NCBI GenBank assembly: GCA_947184155.2
Contig: CAMXCT020002775.1
Span: forward strand, 23,333 to 87,332
Source of the DNA: Cladocopium goreaui
Taxonomy: Eukaryota > Sar > Dinophyceae > Suessiales > Symbiodiniaceae
Direction: 5' to 3'
DNA length: 64,000 nucleotides
Position numbers and translations under genes: made by a program. Every line of letters begins with the position of its first letter. Positions within the stretch are counted from its first letter, which is position 1. Under the pieces are notes generated by a model. That model made no database searches. It was not told the origin of the DNA and saw nothing but the letters and a program-made list of their open reading frames with translations. Of this stretch, positions 29,780 to 40,405 are shown one piece after another.

Positions 29780-32700
29780 TGTTAGTTTATAAATGGGCCA
29801 TTTTCCACAAATCCATGGATTTACCCTCTGGTATATTAACATAGACCCTGGCAGACAGGGGTTGGAAGATTCATGTCCATTAAAAAATAGTGATTTTCAG
29901 GGTCTAGGTTAATTTACTAGGGGGTACCATCTGGTTATGACTAACATAGCCATGGAAAATCCCTTATAAATGGAAGCTTTAATGGGAAAATCATCTATAA
30001 ATGGGCCATTTTCCACAAATCCATGGATTTACCCTCTGGTATATTAACATAGACCCTGGCAGACAGGGTTGGAAGATTCATGTCTTTCAGGGTCTATGTT
30101 AATTTACTAGGGGGGTACCATCTGGTTATGACTAACATAGCCATGGAAAACCCCTTATAAATGGAGGTTTTAATGGGAAAATCATCTATAAATGTGCAAT
30201 TTTCCACAAATCCATGGATTGACCCTCTGGTATATTAACATAGACCCTGGCAGACAGGGGTTGGAAGATTCATGTCCATTAAAAAATAGTGATTTTCAGG
30301 GTCTATGTTAGTTTACTAGGGGGGTACCATCTGGTTATGACTAGCATAGCCATGGAAAATCCCTTATAAATGGAGGTTTTAATGGGAAAATCATCTATAA
30401 ATGTGCAATTTTCCACAAATCCATGGATTGACCCTCTGGTATATTAACATAGACCCTGGCAGACAGGGGTTGGAAGATTCATGTCCATTAAAACATATTG
30501 ATTTCCAGGGTCTATGTTAGTTTACTAGGGGGGTACCATCTGGTTATGACTAACATAGCCATGGAAAATCCCTTATAAATGGAGGTTTTAATGGGAAAAT
30601 CATCTATAAATGGCAATTTTCCACAAATCCATGGATTGACCCTCTGGTATATTAACATAGACCCTGGCAGACAGGTGCTGGAAGATTCATGTCCATTAAA
30701 AAATAGTGATTTTCAGGGTCTATGTTAGTTTACTAGGGGGTACCATCTGGTTATGACTAACATAGCCATGGAAAATCCCTTATAAATAGAGGTTTTAATG
30801 GGAAAATCATCTATAAATGGGCCATTTTCCACAAATCCATGGATTTACCCTCTGGTATATTAACATAGACCCTGGCAGACAGGGGTTGGAAGATTCATTT
30901 CCATTAAAAAATAGTGATTTTCAGGGTCTATGTTAGTTTACTAGGGGGTACCATCTGGTTATGACTAACATAGCCATGGAAAATCCCTTATAAATGGAGG
31001 TTTTAATGGGAACATCATCTATAAATGGGCAATTTTCCACAAATCCATGGATTTACCCTCTGGTATATTAACATAGACCCTGGCAGACAGGGGTTGGAAG
31101 ATTCATGTCCATTAAAAAATAGTGATTTTCATGGTCTATGTTAGTTTACTAAGGGGGTACCATCTGGTTATGACTAACATAGCCATGGAAAATCCCTTAT
31201 AAATGGAAATTTTAATGGGAAAATCATCTATAAATGGGCCATTTTCTACAAATCCATGGATTTACCCTCTGGTATATTAACATAGACCCTGGCAGACAGG
31301 GGTTGGAAGATTCATGTCCATTAAAAAATGGTGATTTTCAGTGCCTATGTTAGTTTACTAGAGGGTACCATCTGGTTATGGCTAACATAGCCATGGAAAA
31401 TCCCTTATAAACGGAGCTTTTAACGGGAAAATCATCTATAAATGTGCTATTTTCTACAAATCCATGGATTTACCTTCTGGTATATTAACATAGACCCTGG
31501 CAGACATGGGTTGGAAGATTCATGTCCATTAAAAAATAGTGATTTTCATGGTCTATGTTAGTTTACTAGGGGGTACCATCTGGTTATGACTAACATAGCC
31601 ATGGAAAATCCCTTATAAATGGAGGTTTTAATGTGAAAATCATCTATAAATGGGCAATTTTCCACAAATCCATGGATTGACCCTCTGGTATATTAACATA
31701 GACCCTGGCAGACAGTTGCTGGAAGATTCGTTTCCATTAAAAAATTGTGATTTTCAGGGTCTATGTTAGTTTACTAGGGGGTACCATCTGGTTATGACTA
31801 ACATAGCCATGGAAAATCCCTTATAAATGGAGGTTTTAATGGGAACATCATCTATAAATGGGCAATTTTTCCAACAAAATCCATGGTTTACCCTCTTTTC
31901 TCTTAACATCGACCCTGGCAACAGTGGGTTGGAAATTCTGTCCATTAAAAAATGTGATTTTCATGGTCTATGTTAGTTTACTAGGGGGTACCATCTGGTT
32001 ATGACTAACATAGCCATGGAAAATCCCTTATAAATGGAAGTTTTAATGGGAAAATCATCTATAAATGGGCCATTTTCCACAAATCCATGGATTTACCCTC
32101 TGGTATATTAACATAGACCCTGGCAGACAGGGGTTGGAAGATTCATGTCCATTAAAAAATAGTGATTTTCAGTGCCTATGTTAGTTTACTAGAGGGTACC
32201 ATCTGGTTATGGCTAACATAGCCATGGAAAATCCCTTATAAACGGAGCTTTTAACGGGAAAATCATCTATAAATGGGCAATTTTCCACAAATCCATGGAT
32301 TTACCTTCTGGTATATTAACATAGACCCTGGCAGACAGGGGTTGGAAGATTCATGTCCATTTAAAAAATAGTGATTTTCATGGCCTATGTTAGTTTACTA
32401 GGGGGTACCATCTGGTTATGACTAACATAGCCATGGAAAATCCCTTATAAATGGAAGTTTTAATGGGAAAATCATCTATAAATGGGCCATTTTCCACAAA
32501 TCCATGGATTTACCATCTGGTATATTAACATAGACCCTGGCAGACAGGGGTTGGAAGATTNNNNNNNNNNNNNNNNNNNNNNNNNNNNNNNNNNNNNNNN
32601 NNNNNNNNNNNNNNNNNNNNNNNNNNNNNNNNNNNNNNNNNNNNNNNNNNNNNNNNNNNNTCCATTAAAAAACAGTGATTTTCAGGGTCTATGTTAGTTT

Positions 32701-32815
32701 ACTAGGGGGTACCATCTGGTTATGACTAACATAGCCATGGAAAATCCCTTATAAATGGAGGTCTTATGGGAAAATCATCTATAAAAGGGCCATTTTCCAC
32801 AAGTCCATGGATTTA
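29780..32815 (+). repeat. Satellite array of element C (~208-bp units)
   Basis: Each unit contains 'taacatagaccctggcagac', 'ggttggaagattcatgtcc', 'ctatgttagtttactagggg', 'taccatctggttatgactaa' and 'catagccatggaaaatccc'. Unit-to-unit identity is high, with short deletions in a few copies. The word 'ctatgttag' and its complement 'ctaacatag' both occur in each unit, so every unit is partly self-complementary. A block of 100 N interrupts the array. Confidence 0.95.
32561..32660. other. Assembly gap (100 N)
   Basis: Exactly 100 unknown bases within a satellite unit. The round length suggests a placeholder, so the true copy number of the array is unknown. Confidence 0.98.
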
Positions 32816-33307
32816 CCGTACTAGATCTTTGTTTGCAACTCCAAATTGCTTTGACCATGGTTAAGTGTGTAGAAGCATGTGAAGCACAAGAATTGTTAGA
32901 AGCTAAGACGTCACTGGTGATGGAAGTATACTAACATAGACTTAATTGAAATTTGCTGTGAAACCTTGCACAATGCCAAATGCTCCCAAACATCAGGTAT
33001 GAATCAGGTGATCAGGTCTACGTTTGTGGTCTTCACAGCTGTTGCGTTGCAAAGTGCAGGTATGTAAATGCATTTCAATCAAGCTGTCATGCCTCCATTT
33101 TTCCATGTTTTGTATCATGATAGCCAACATGGCTGGATTTTGTAGGTCTATGTTAGCTGAAATCTGAGTTGCAGCCTGTTTTTTCGTTGCTCACGTGTAT
33201 GGTAAGGCTACCCCCTTAGGTCTATGTTTGTTTAGTGGTGTTGCTTTTCTAGGTCTAAGTTTATTTAAGGTAGTGTAATCACATCGGTTTTGGGTACTTT
33301 GTTTCCA

Positions 33308-33865
33308 GATGTGTTGCTGTTGCCCAGGAAGGGTCTCATTGATTTCTTTTGCGCTGAGCTTTCTGAAACTGATCGGGAGACCATGCTGCAGCGTCTTCTT
33401 TCAACTGGCAGAACCAAAGCCCAAACCTGCAAAACACAAGTGCTTCATGAGGTAATGGAAGTTTTGCAGGGGGATGAGGAAGAGGAGCAGTTTCGAGATC
33501 TGCGAGATGAGGTAGATGACAAGTGGAGACACTCCTTCATCATTGAACGCATGGGGCATTCTAAAGAGGCAGCTAGCGTCATCACACCAGAGCCGATCAA
33601 GAAACTCAGGCCGCCCCTGGCGGCTGTGCTTTTAGTTTGGCAAATCAGCTGGTTTGCGTTTGAAGCGTACTACCCTTTGGCAGGGGTGGAACCTGAGAAG
33701 AAATTGCAAAAGAGGGAAGAAAGCAACAAGAAGAAAAACCCATACTTCAACGTCAGCTTCATACAAAACAAAGCGCACGCAGTTCCAAGCCTTGTGGCAC
33801 TGTGTGAATTTCCTGTGGTCCCGATACAAGAAGGATGGAGGAGATTCTTGACTGTATTTCACTAA
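33308..33865 (+). pseudogene. C-terminal exon of unknown dinoflagellate multicopy protein, probable frameshift
   Basis: After 'tttgtttccag' the frame reads 'LLPRKGLIDFFCAELSETDR', 'QVLHEVMEVLQGDEEEEQFR' and 'PPLAAVLLVWQISWFAFEAY', then a Lys-rich stretch. Near 33,740 the coding-like signal passes to another frame, which gives 'YKTKRTQFQALWHCVNFLW' and 'SRYKKDGGDS' and stops at 33,851. The 'ALxxCVNFLWxxYKK' ending resembles, from memory, C-termini of an abundant uncharacterised dinoflagellate family; I cannot name it. A one-base indel is the simplest explanation for the frame change. Confidence 0.5.
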
Positions 33866-33930
33866 TGCATTGTTTTTGCACGCCTGAGAACACCAAAATT
33901 TCAGTTATATATTGTACATGATATGTCTAG

Positions 33931-34639
33931 TTGTCTTTATTTTGTTGTTCTAGCAAAAGGGGAAACTTCGCAACTTTCTTCAACGAAATAAACGGGGTTG
34001 CCCTGTTTTCTGAGGACATGGAAAAGCGACCTACTAAAGATGAGGTTGGTGATGCCTTGAGGACATGTGGTGACCATGAGTTGAAGTTCGCACTAGACCA
34101 CCCCGAAGTTTTTCCAGATGATGTTCGTGAAATGTTGGAAAAAGACCATGTGACAGAAAAAGATGAAAACAACGATGAACCGGACCCGGCAGCAGACAAG
34201 AAAAAAAGACTTTCTGAGTCTGATGGCTCAGAGAAAGACCAAAATAAAGAGGAAAGAAAAAGAACCGAAAGCGGGGAAGAGCCCATCCTCCAAGAAACGG
34301 CAGTCCAGTAGTAGCAGCACTTCTTCAGATGGCCGCTCTTCAAGTGGCAGCTCATCTGATGAGGTGCCTCCACCTCCCAAAGATGAGGCCAAGCCTAAAG
34401 GGCGAGGTAGAGGCCGAGGTAGGGCAAAGGCTGAGCCAAAGGTAAAACAAAAGGCAAAAGCAAAAAGCCAGGCACCGCCAAAAGGTGAGCCAGAGGCGAA
34501 GTGCAAGGCAAAGGCAAAAGCCAAGGAATCTCCTCCAATCAAATGGAAACCTGTCCCACTGGATATTTCCAACGTAAAATCAAAGCTTTCAGAATCTGCA
34601 CATGCAATCACAAGGCATGGCGTTCACCGACCTCCGTGA
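33931..34639 (+). CDS. Lys/Pro/Ser-rich protein fragment, unknown function
   Basis: A first frame gives 'NEINGVALFSEDMEKRPTKD' and 'HPEVFPDDVREMLEKDHV'. Near 34,200 the signal moves to a second frame: 'KEPKAGKSPSSKKRQSSSSS', repeated 'GRGRGRGRAKAEPKVKQKAK', and a final 'WKPVPLDISNVKSKLSESAH' to a stop at 34,639. The basic low-complexity tail resembles that of the minus-strand gene at 58,447-58,650 ('KPKGKAKAKAKCKSS'), suggesting the two belong to the same kind of gene. Either an intron or a frameshift joins the two halves. Confidence 0.45.
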
Positions 34640-34839
34640 AACGGAGCCGCTTTCAAACTCGAGTGCCAGGACGGTAAAAATTGTTGCCAGGACGATTCCG
34701 ATTGCGTTGTCAGGGACTTTCTTGGCGCTTCTTTTTAGCAACAGTTTAGCAGCCGGTTAGCAACAAGTTAGCATTTCTGAAAATAAGCTAAGAGCCATGT
34801 CCAGAGTTGAGGGGTTACACCCAGGGGTTAGGAGGATAG

Positions 34840-34857
34840 TTCTCTGAATAGATAGAT

Positions 34858-34892
<35 letters not shown>

Positions 34893-34990
34893 CACATAGA
34901 TAGATACATAGATAGATAGGGAACTTACATTAAAGAACTCCTGCCGGGGTCTCAACATTCCCAACTCCCTGTAAAGAGTCTTAGACAGAT

Positions 34991-35030
<40 letters not shown>

Positions 35031-35124
35031 CGATAGACAGATAACTTACATTAAAGAACTCCTGCCGGGGTCTCACCATTCCCAACTCCCTGTAAAGAGT
35101 CTTAGACAAATAGATAACTAGATG

Positions 35125-35157
<33 letters not shown>

Positions 35158-35319
35158 GTAGATAGGTAGATAGGTAGATAGGTAGATAGGTAGATAGGTA
35201 GATAGGTAGATAGGTAGGTAGAAAGAAAGATAGATAGATAGGTAGTTTACATTAAAGAACTCTTGCCGGGGTCTCACCATTCCCAACTCCCTGTAAAGAG
35301 TCTTAGACAAATAGATAAC

Positions 35320-35352
<33 letters not shown>

Positions 35353-35855
35353 CAGATAGATCAGATAGATCAGATAGATAGATAGATAGATAGATAGGTA
35401 GATAGATAGATAGATAGATTGATTGATAACTAGATAGATAGATAGATAGATAGATAGACAGATAGATAGATAGATAGGTAGATAGATAGATAGATAGATG
35501 GATAGATAGATAGATAGATGGATAGATAGATAGATGGGAAAGCAAGATACATAGATAGATAGGTAGATAGATAGATAGATAGATAGGTAGAAAGAAAGAT
35601 AGATAGATAGATAGATAGGTAACTTACATTAAAGAACTCCTGCCGGGTTCTCACCATTCCCAACTCCCTGTAAAGAGTCTTAGACAAATAGATAAATAGA
35701 TAGACAGATAGATATACTGTATAGATAGATAGATAGACAGACAGATAGGTAGATAGATAGATAGATAGATGGGATAGATAGACAGACAGAAAGACAGACA
35801 GACAGACAGACAGATAGATAGATAGTTAGATAGATAGATAGATAGATAGATGGTA
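34840..35855 (+). repeat. GATA/GACA microsatellites punctuated by a ~60-bp unit
   Basis: Long 'gatagatagata' runs with GGTA, CAGA and TCAGA variants are interrupted four times (34,930-34,988; 35,047-35,106; 35,253-35,308; 35,628-35,688) by the same unit. That unit reads 'acattaaagaactcctgccg', 'gggtctcaccattcccaact' and 'ccctgtaaagagtcttagac'. A fifth copy lies at 25,909. Leu/Ser/Tyr-rich open frames on the minus strand are microsatellite artefacts. Confidence 0.9.
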
Positions 35856-35857
35856 GA

Positions 35858-36151
35858 CTAAAAGGGCCCAGTGGCCTTCTTGTCAACATCCAAAGAGTGG
35901 TCACCCAACTGGAACACCTTCATGGTGCCATCCTCAGCACCCAAGAATCGCCACTTCTTGGTGCACTCAAGATGCTGCTTGCAGCGAGCCAGGTAGGCAG
36001 GAGCACCTTTCTCTAACGGATGGGTGATGTGGCCTTTCTGGCCAAGCCATTGCAAAGAGCCAGCACGAAGAGAGGCAGCACCTAGCTGTACCACCTCAAG
36101 AGGCTGCCAGGGTGGCAGCTGCCTACCCGCTTTGCGGGGTTGAGCCTCCAT
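35858..36151 (-). pseudogene. FLYWCH-like / MULE N-terminal fragment, truncated by microsatellite
   Basis: The minus frame reads 'VQLGAASLRAGSLQWLGQKG', 'YLARCKQHLECTKKWRFLGA' and 'EDGTMKVFQLGDHSLDVD', then ends at the GATA repeats. The C-x3-H-x2-C ... GDH pattern resembles FLYWCH-type zinc fingers found at the N-terminus of MULE transposases, and the other MULE in this window lacks that part. Family assignment is tentative. Its first codon is an ATG at 36,151. Confidence 0.4.
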
Positions 36152-36177
36152 CTCACCAGAGACAATGAAGTCACAAT

Positions 36178-36400
36178 AAAAGAATTAACTCTGGATTTAT
36201 TTCTTTTGGAAAAGGTCCAAAACGCTCGAAAATGCGTCTCGATGCCCAAGCAAACAACAAAGAATTAATTGTGAAGTCAATTCTTACACAAACAGGATCG
36301 ACAAAAGAATCAACTCCCAAGTTAATTCTTGTGAGGTGTATGTTGACGTGTACCAAAAGCTAAAGTATCAACTTGAGAGTTAATCTTATTTAACTCTTGT
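36178..36400 (+). repeat. Cluster of imperfect AGAATTAACTC...GAGTTAATTCTT palindromes
   Basis: 'agaattaactctgg', 'agaattaattgtgaagtcaa', 'gaatcaactcccaagttaa' and 'caacttgagagttaat' occur within 220 bases. The same core is the spacer of the polypyrimidine array at 11,215-13,560 and also precedes it at 11,230-11,370. Confidence 0.65.
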
Positions 36401-36439
36401 CTTCACTCCTTTTCATCTAGTCGAGTGCACCGCAGAGCC

Positions 36440-36545
36440 GCAGAGCTGCTATAGCAGCGACAAGGAATCTTCGCACGGCGCGGCAATCCATTCACTTGCG
36501 GCGCAGGGCCGGTAGCAGCGACGATAGATTTTCGCACGGCGCGTC
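36440..36545 (+). repeat. Two ~35-bp GC-rich repeats shared with 11,170
   Basis: 'tagcagcgac' followed by 'atcttcgcacggcgcggcaa' (about 36,450-36,485) and 'attttcgcacggcgcgtcaa' (about 36,515-36,548) match 'gcagcgacgtgag' and 'atttttgcacggcgcggcc' at about 11,175-11,210. Confidence 0.6.
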
Positions 36546-36562
36546 AATCGCACGGCTGCTTC

Positions 36563-37193
36563 TTACGCGGCATCCTCAGTCATCGACGCGTCTTCCGGCG
36601 CTGTCTCCATGACGCTTGCAAGACGCTTCATTGGAGTCCATGCCTGGTCGTAGGTGAGTGTTTGTGGGCTTTTGACCTCAGATTCATAGATCCGCAGCAT
36701 GAAGTTCTTGACTCCCTCCACACGATGTGCTTCCACGGGCACGTGCCACAGCACGCTCCACTCGCCAGCATCTGAGGTGTGAGCAAGCACCACGAAATGC
36801 GCCTCGCCCACGTTGCCCCGCAGCAGCCATGCCACCGCCGATGCAGGGCCAGCGCAATGCAGCTTCACCCGGCTCGGCGCACCTGTGGCAGCCGGGGCAG
36901 TCCACGGAGCGCTTGACGCGCATTGCCGAGGTGGACGTGTTGTCCTGCTGCAGAGCTTCCTCGTCGGGGAGCTGCTCGTCATTGAAGGCCACTAAGCATC
37001 TGACGAAGCTAGCTTCCACGTCATCCACCGAAATCCAGCCAAGCTGGGCATCCACCTGCAACGTAGCCAATGGCGCCACTGGGCAACCGTTGTTCATCTG
37101 GCAATGGGACACTTTCCTTTTCAGGGCTTCAGGTGCGACAACAGCTTCAGCTCGGCTGGCACGCAGACAAGGCGTCAGGTGTCGACATTTCAA
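36563..37193 (-). pseudogene. GC-rich coding fragment, unknown protein, two frames
   Basis: One minus frame gives 'QVDAQLGWISVDDVEASFVR' and 'CLVAFNDEQLPDEEALQQDN', with CPGC and HRC cysteines. A second overlapping frame, from about 36,890, continues 'WLLRGNVGEAHFVVLAHTSD' and 'WHVPVEAHRVEGVKNFMLRI', ending 'EDASMTEDAA' at 36,563. The two together read like one protein with a frameshift or short intron near 36,880. Family unknown. The higher GC content contrasts with the surrounding repeats. A plus-strand frame (37,104-37,505) is also open but less convincing. Confidence 0.45.
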
Positions 37194-37859
37194 CTACAAT
37201 GTCTGCTGGTAATCATTCTCCCGGAAGGCGAAGCGACACAGCCACTGCGCAGCGCGAAAGAGATCACGGAGCTGGGCACGCACCGGCTGTGTATCTTGGA
37301 CTCCCTCCGGCAGAGCAGCATCCATGTCAACGGCCGCTCGCAGGACCAGCTCGTGGTAGAGGACGACAGCGCACTAGCAGTTGGAATCGGCCAAAGTCAA
37401 CCGCAAAGCGCAGCGCCTCTCTGTGCCTTCGGTAGGGTGCACCTGGTCACACGAGGGGATGACCCATGTGTAAATAGTTCACAACCTGTATATGTTGATG
37501 CGTGAGCACACGTGCGCATGTGTGCGGGTATGTAAACGTGCACCACGCCTCGCACGGAGCCGCTTTCTTGCACTTGACACAAGAATCGATGAGCCACTGA
37601 TCGGTACTTAGATGGGCTGTGGTTTTACTAACTAGTTGTCACTGTTAAGTATAATTATAACGCGTTTACTAACTGTATGTTAACCATATGCTAAGTACCT
37701 TTTAAGTAGTTATTAATAGCTGTAACTTATCTAGTGTATCTATCGCAGTTACTATCTTTTTATAATGGTTAGCTAAACATCTTAAAGATCTTAAGATCAC
37801 ATTAACTATTACTGAGGTTAATAAAGCACTTAGACCTAAACCAGCTAATTAGTTGAGTT

Positions 37860-38840
37860 ATTTACATGGTAAAATCTTGAAAAAAACGCCACTATTTTGA
37901 GTTTTAAATGTTCAAAATTAGCTTTTTGGGCTTGTGTTTTTGCAAGTTCATAAATGAGCCATGTTGGCTGAAGTTTTTTTGCTTTCACACATTGGCCATT
38001 TGGGCTCTTGTTTTTGAGATTTCACAAATTAGCCATAAAGCTGACAATGTTGGCATGCTTTGTGAAATTGAAGTTGCTTTCTTGCTAAAGTGGAATGTGT
38101 CTGGGTAAAATTTCAAAGCAGTAGTATTTGTAGCCTTTAGGCTTAGAGTGATTGGAAATCATTTTGAAGTTCATTAGCCCCAAAGGCTCTAACATGTGTG
38201 TTAATTCTGCATGGCATCAAGTGGCACTCTAGGTTGTAAATTCAACGTTTCCTTGCAGCAATGGGGCTGGTAGTGGTCCTTAAAGAGGGATGCAAAAACA
38301 CCAGACATGGTGTATAGGTGTTACTTATTCAGCTGGTGGCCCCCACAAGTTTCTTTTTGGATACTTAGTTTAGGCATTGGCTGGGCAAGGTTGTGTGTTT
38401 CCAGGCATTAGCCTGCAAGGCTTATGCACACTAGCCTTCTTGGGCCAAACACAATAGCATTCAAGGCTCAAACATGTTTAAAACCACATGAACTTGTTGT
38501 TTTTTAGTGTGTAAAGGCACTTGTTTATTGGTCCTAAGGTTCAACTTGGGCTCCAAGTGCTTATAGTTACAAAAATACACACACACACACACTGCATGTG
38601 TCCTTTTTCAATGTGCATCTCAAGGCACAGCCTAGCACCATGAAAAGGCATGCTTGAAGTTTCACTGAGGGCCTTGGAAGAGGCCACTGTGCAGCAGGAT
38701 GGCACTGCATGGCAGGCCAGTGTGTTTGATGGAGCCATGCAGGCTGATGGCATTGAAACATACCATGTAACCACGTATGTATTATTTACACTGACCTGGG
38801 CCAAATCCAATCCTAGTCTATGAGGTAGTCCAAGTCATTG
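37860..38840. other. Interior of element F without a gene
   Basis: T-rich sequence with repeated phrases such as 'ttggccatttgggctcttg', 'tgagccatgttggctgaag' and 'caaggctcaaacatg'. A short CA microsatellite is at 38,570-38,592. No supported ORF. Confidence 0.5.
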
Positions 38841-38904
38841 GCGCCCTGTGGCCCAATCCAATCAGAATCTAAAGTTTTTAATTGCTTTGATTTGTGTGCA
38901 AAGC

Positions 38905-39180
38905 AACTCTGCTCTGGCACTGCTCCAGAACCAAGCTGCCTTCGCAGAATATCAAGCTGACTTCTCAGCACCTGAGCTGCCTGGGGGAAATCTTCAAGAT
39001 GAGCCACCTGCAGATTCCTTCGAGCAGTGGGTGCAGAGTGGCTGTGTCCTATCAGCCCCTGGGCCTGCTTGGGAAGACCTCTTGGCAGAGCAGGCTCAGA
39101 AGGAAGTAGCTGCCTCTGCCTATGCACATGGGAGCGCAACACTTGCAGATGACACCAATGTGGAAGAGAAACATGTTTTT
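38905..39180 (+). pseudogene. Coding-like fragment in element F
   Basis: The plus frame reads 'LLQNQAAFAEYQADFSAPEL', 'PGGNLQDEPPADSFEQWVQS' and 'AQKEVAASAYAHGSATLADD'. It then changes character after 'DDTNVEEK' near 39,170, where a T-rich stretch begins. No family recognised; possibly an exon captured by or native to element F. Confidence 0.4.
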
Positions 39181-39429
39181 CGAACCATTTTTACCAACTT
39201 TTTTACAAAGATATTGTTTATTTATTGCTTTTCCCTGCGTGACTGGCCAGAGGAGTCGCAACAGCACTGGCCGCAGGAGTCCTCGCAAAAGGAGTGGCCC
39301 CCACTGAGTCGGCTGGCTAGAGGAGTCTCCACAGGAGTCCCAGCAAGAGGAGTGAGGAGCCAAAGCTGGAGGACTGGCGCGCTGAGCAGCAGTAGTACTG
39401 GGCTCCCCAATGGAAACGACAAGAGCTAG

Positions 39430-39745
39430 CTGACTTGAAACGCAAACAGTTGGCATCTCAATGCAGCTAGCTGAATAGAAATGCCAAGAGTTTGCGTTTC
39501 AATTCAGCTAGCTGAATTGAAATTCAAAGAGTTTCCGTTTCAATTCATCTAGCTGAATTGAAATGCCAAGGGTTTGCGTTTGCGTTTCAATTCAGCTAGC
39601 TGAATTGAAATGCCAAGAGTTTGCGTTTCAATTCAGCCAGCTGAATTGAAATGCCAAGAGTTTGCGTTTCAATTCAGCTAGCTGAATTGAAATGCAAAGA
39701 GTTTGCGTTTCAATTCAGCTAGCTGAATTGAAACGCAAAAAGTTT
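39430..39745. repeat. Tandem array of perfect palindromes centred on TCAGCTAGCTGA
   Basis: Six units, mostly ~55 bases apart, each contain 'tttcaattcagctagctgaa' and its continuation 'ttgaaatgcc' or 'ttgaaacgca'. The last unit (39,702-39,739) is a perfect 38-base palindrome. Linkers read 'aagagtttgcg'. Each unit could extrude as a hairpin. Confidence 0.9.
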
Positions 39746-39849
39746 GATTTTCCAAGTTTCCTGGTCAAGCTTTTTTGCTGACTTGGAGTCGCACATGTCC
39801 ACCGTTTTTTGATATTTTTCAAAATTGGAAACAATCTTACGTTAGCCTG

Positions 39850-40400
39850 AATGGCTCACATCTCAGAAGCCTGCAGGGCTGATGTCTCATTAGCCTCCAG
39901 GGCTCATGTCTCAGTAGCCTCAAGGGCTCATGCTTTGCTAGCCTCCTGGGCCCCAACATACTGATCACACATTTGGATTAAAGAACATGTAGCAGCTTCA
40001 TGTAGATGAGCCTTGTCAGGCTTTGGCACCAGATATTCCACACTGGGGCTTCAGGTTAGCTATGCAAGTGTCCAGGACTTTGGCTCCCAATGGCTCCCAG
40101 GACATAGTGCCCCAGCTCACCACTGGCACTCTGATTATGCTTTTGGAGATTGGCATCTTCCTCCTATGCAAGGTGCTTTCCTGCCTCAAGGGCATCCTCA
40201 ATGATACGTCCACCGTGGTGAACTATTAGGGGAGCATGGTGGATACTTTGAACAGCATGCTTCACCAATTGAACCATGTGGTGAACAAGATGAAGACCAT
40301 GGATGATAATTCCTAATCACAGCTGAGCTGGGGAGAAAAGACCAAGGCATTTGCGCCATGCATTGACACTCATATGTCTGTCACTCTTTCTTTTTCCTTT
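39850..40400. other. Interior of element F, no supported gene
   Basis: Repeated phrases such as 'agcctccagggctcatgtct' and 'agcctcaagggctcatgc' form a short degenerate tandem near 39,845-39,960. Short ORFs at 40,013-40,230 overlap on both strands and show no motif. Confidence 0.4.
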
Positions 40401-40405
40401 GGGCT

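Larger units (their letters stand above)
29399..33279. mobile_element. Element C: TIR-bounded, ~3.9 kb, inside an intron, filled with a ~208-bp satellite
   Basis: The left end 'attactctaggttaaataaa' continues 'cttagccctagaaaa'. The right end (33,246-33,279) is its reverse complement, with about four mismatches over 34 bases ('ttttctaggtctaagttta' and then 'tttaaggtagtgtaat'). Inside, about 14 copies of a ~208-bp unit run from about 29,780 to 32,815. The region 32,820-33,240 is non-repetitive but sprinkled with 'ggtctatgtttg'-like words. The right end is about 29 bases before the 'tttgtttccag' acceptor of the next exon. No transposase is present. Confidence 0.75.

Noticed and set aside
34981-35904. 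SIYLSIYLS proteins resembling membrane segments
   Set aside because: GATA microsatellite translated on the minus strand.
37104-37505. Plus-strand ORF opposite the GC-rich fragment
   Set aside because: Overlaps the minus-strand frames with better protein-like composition; kept only as an alternative in that entry.
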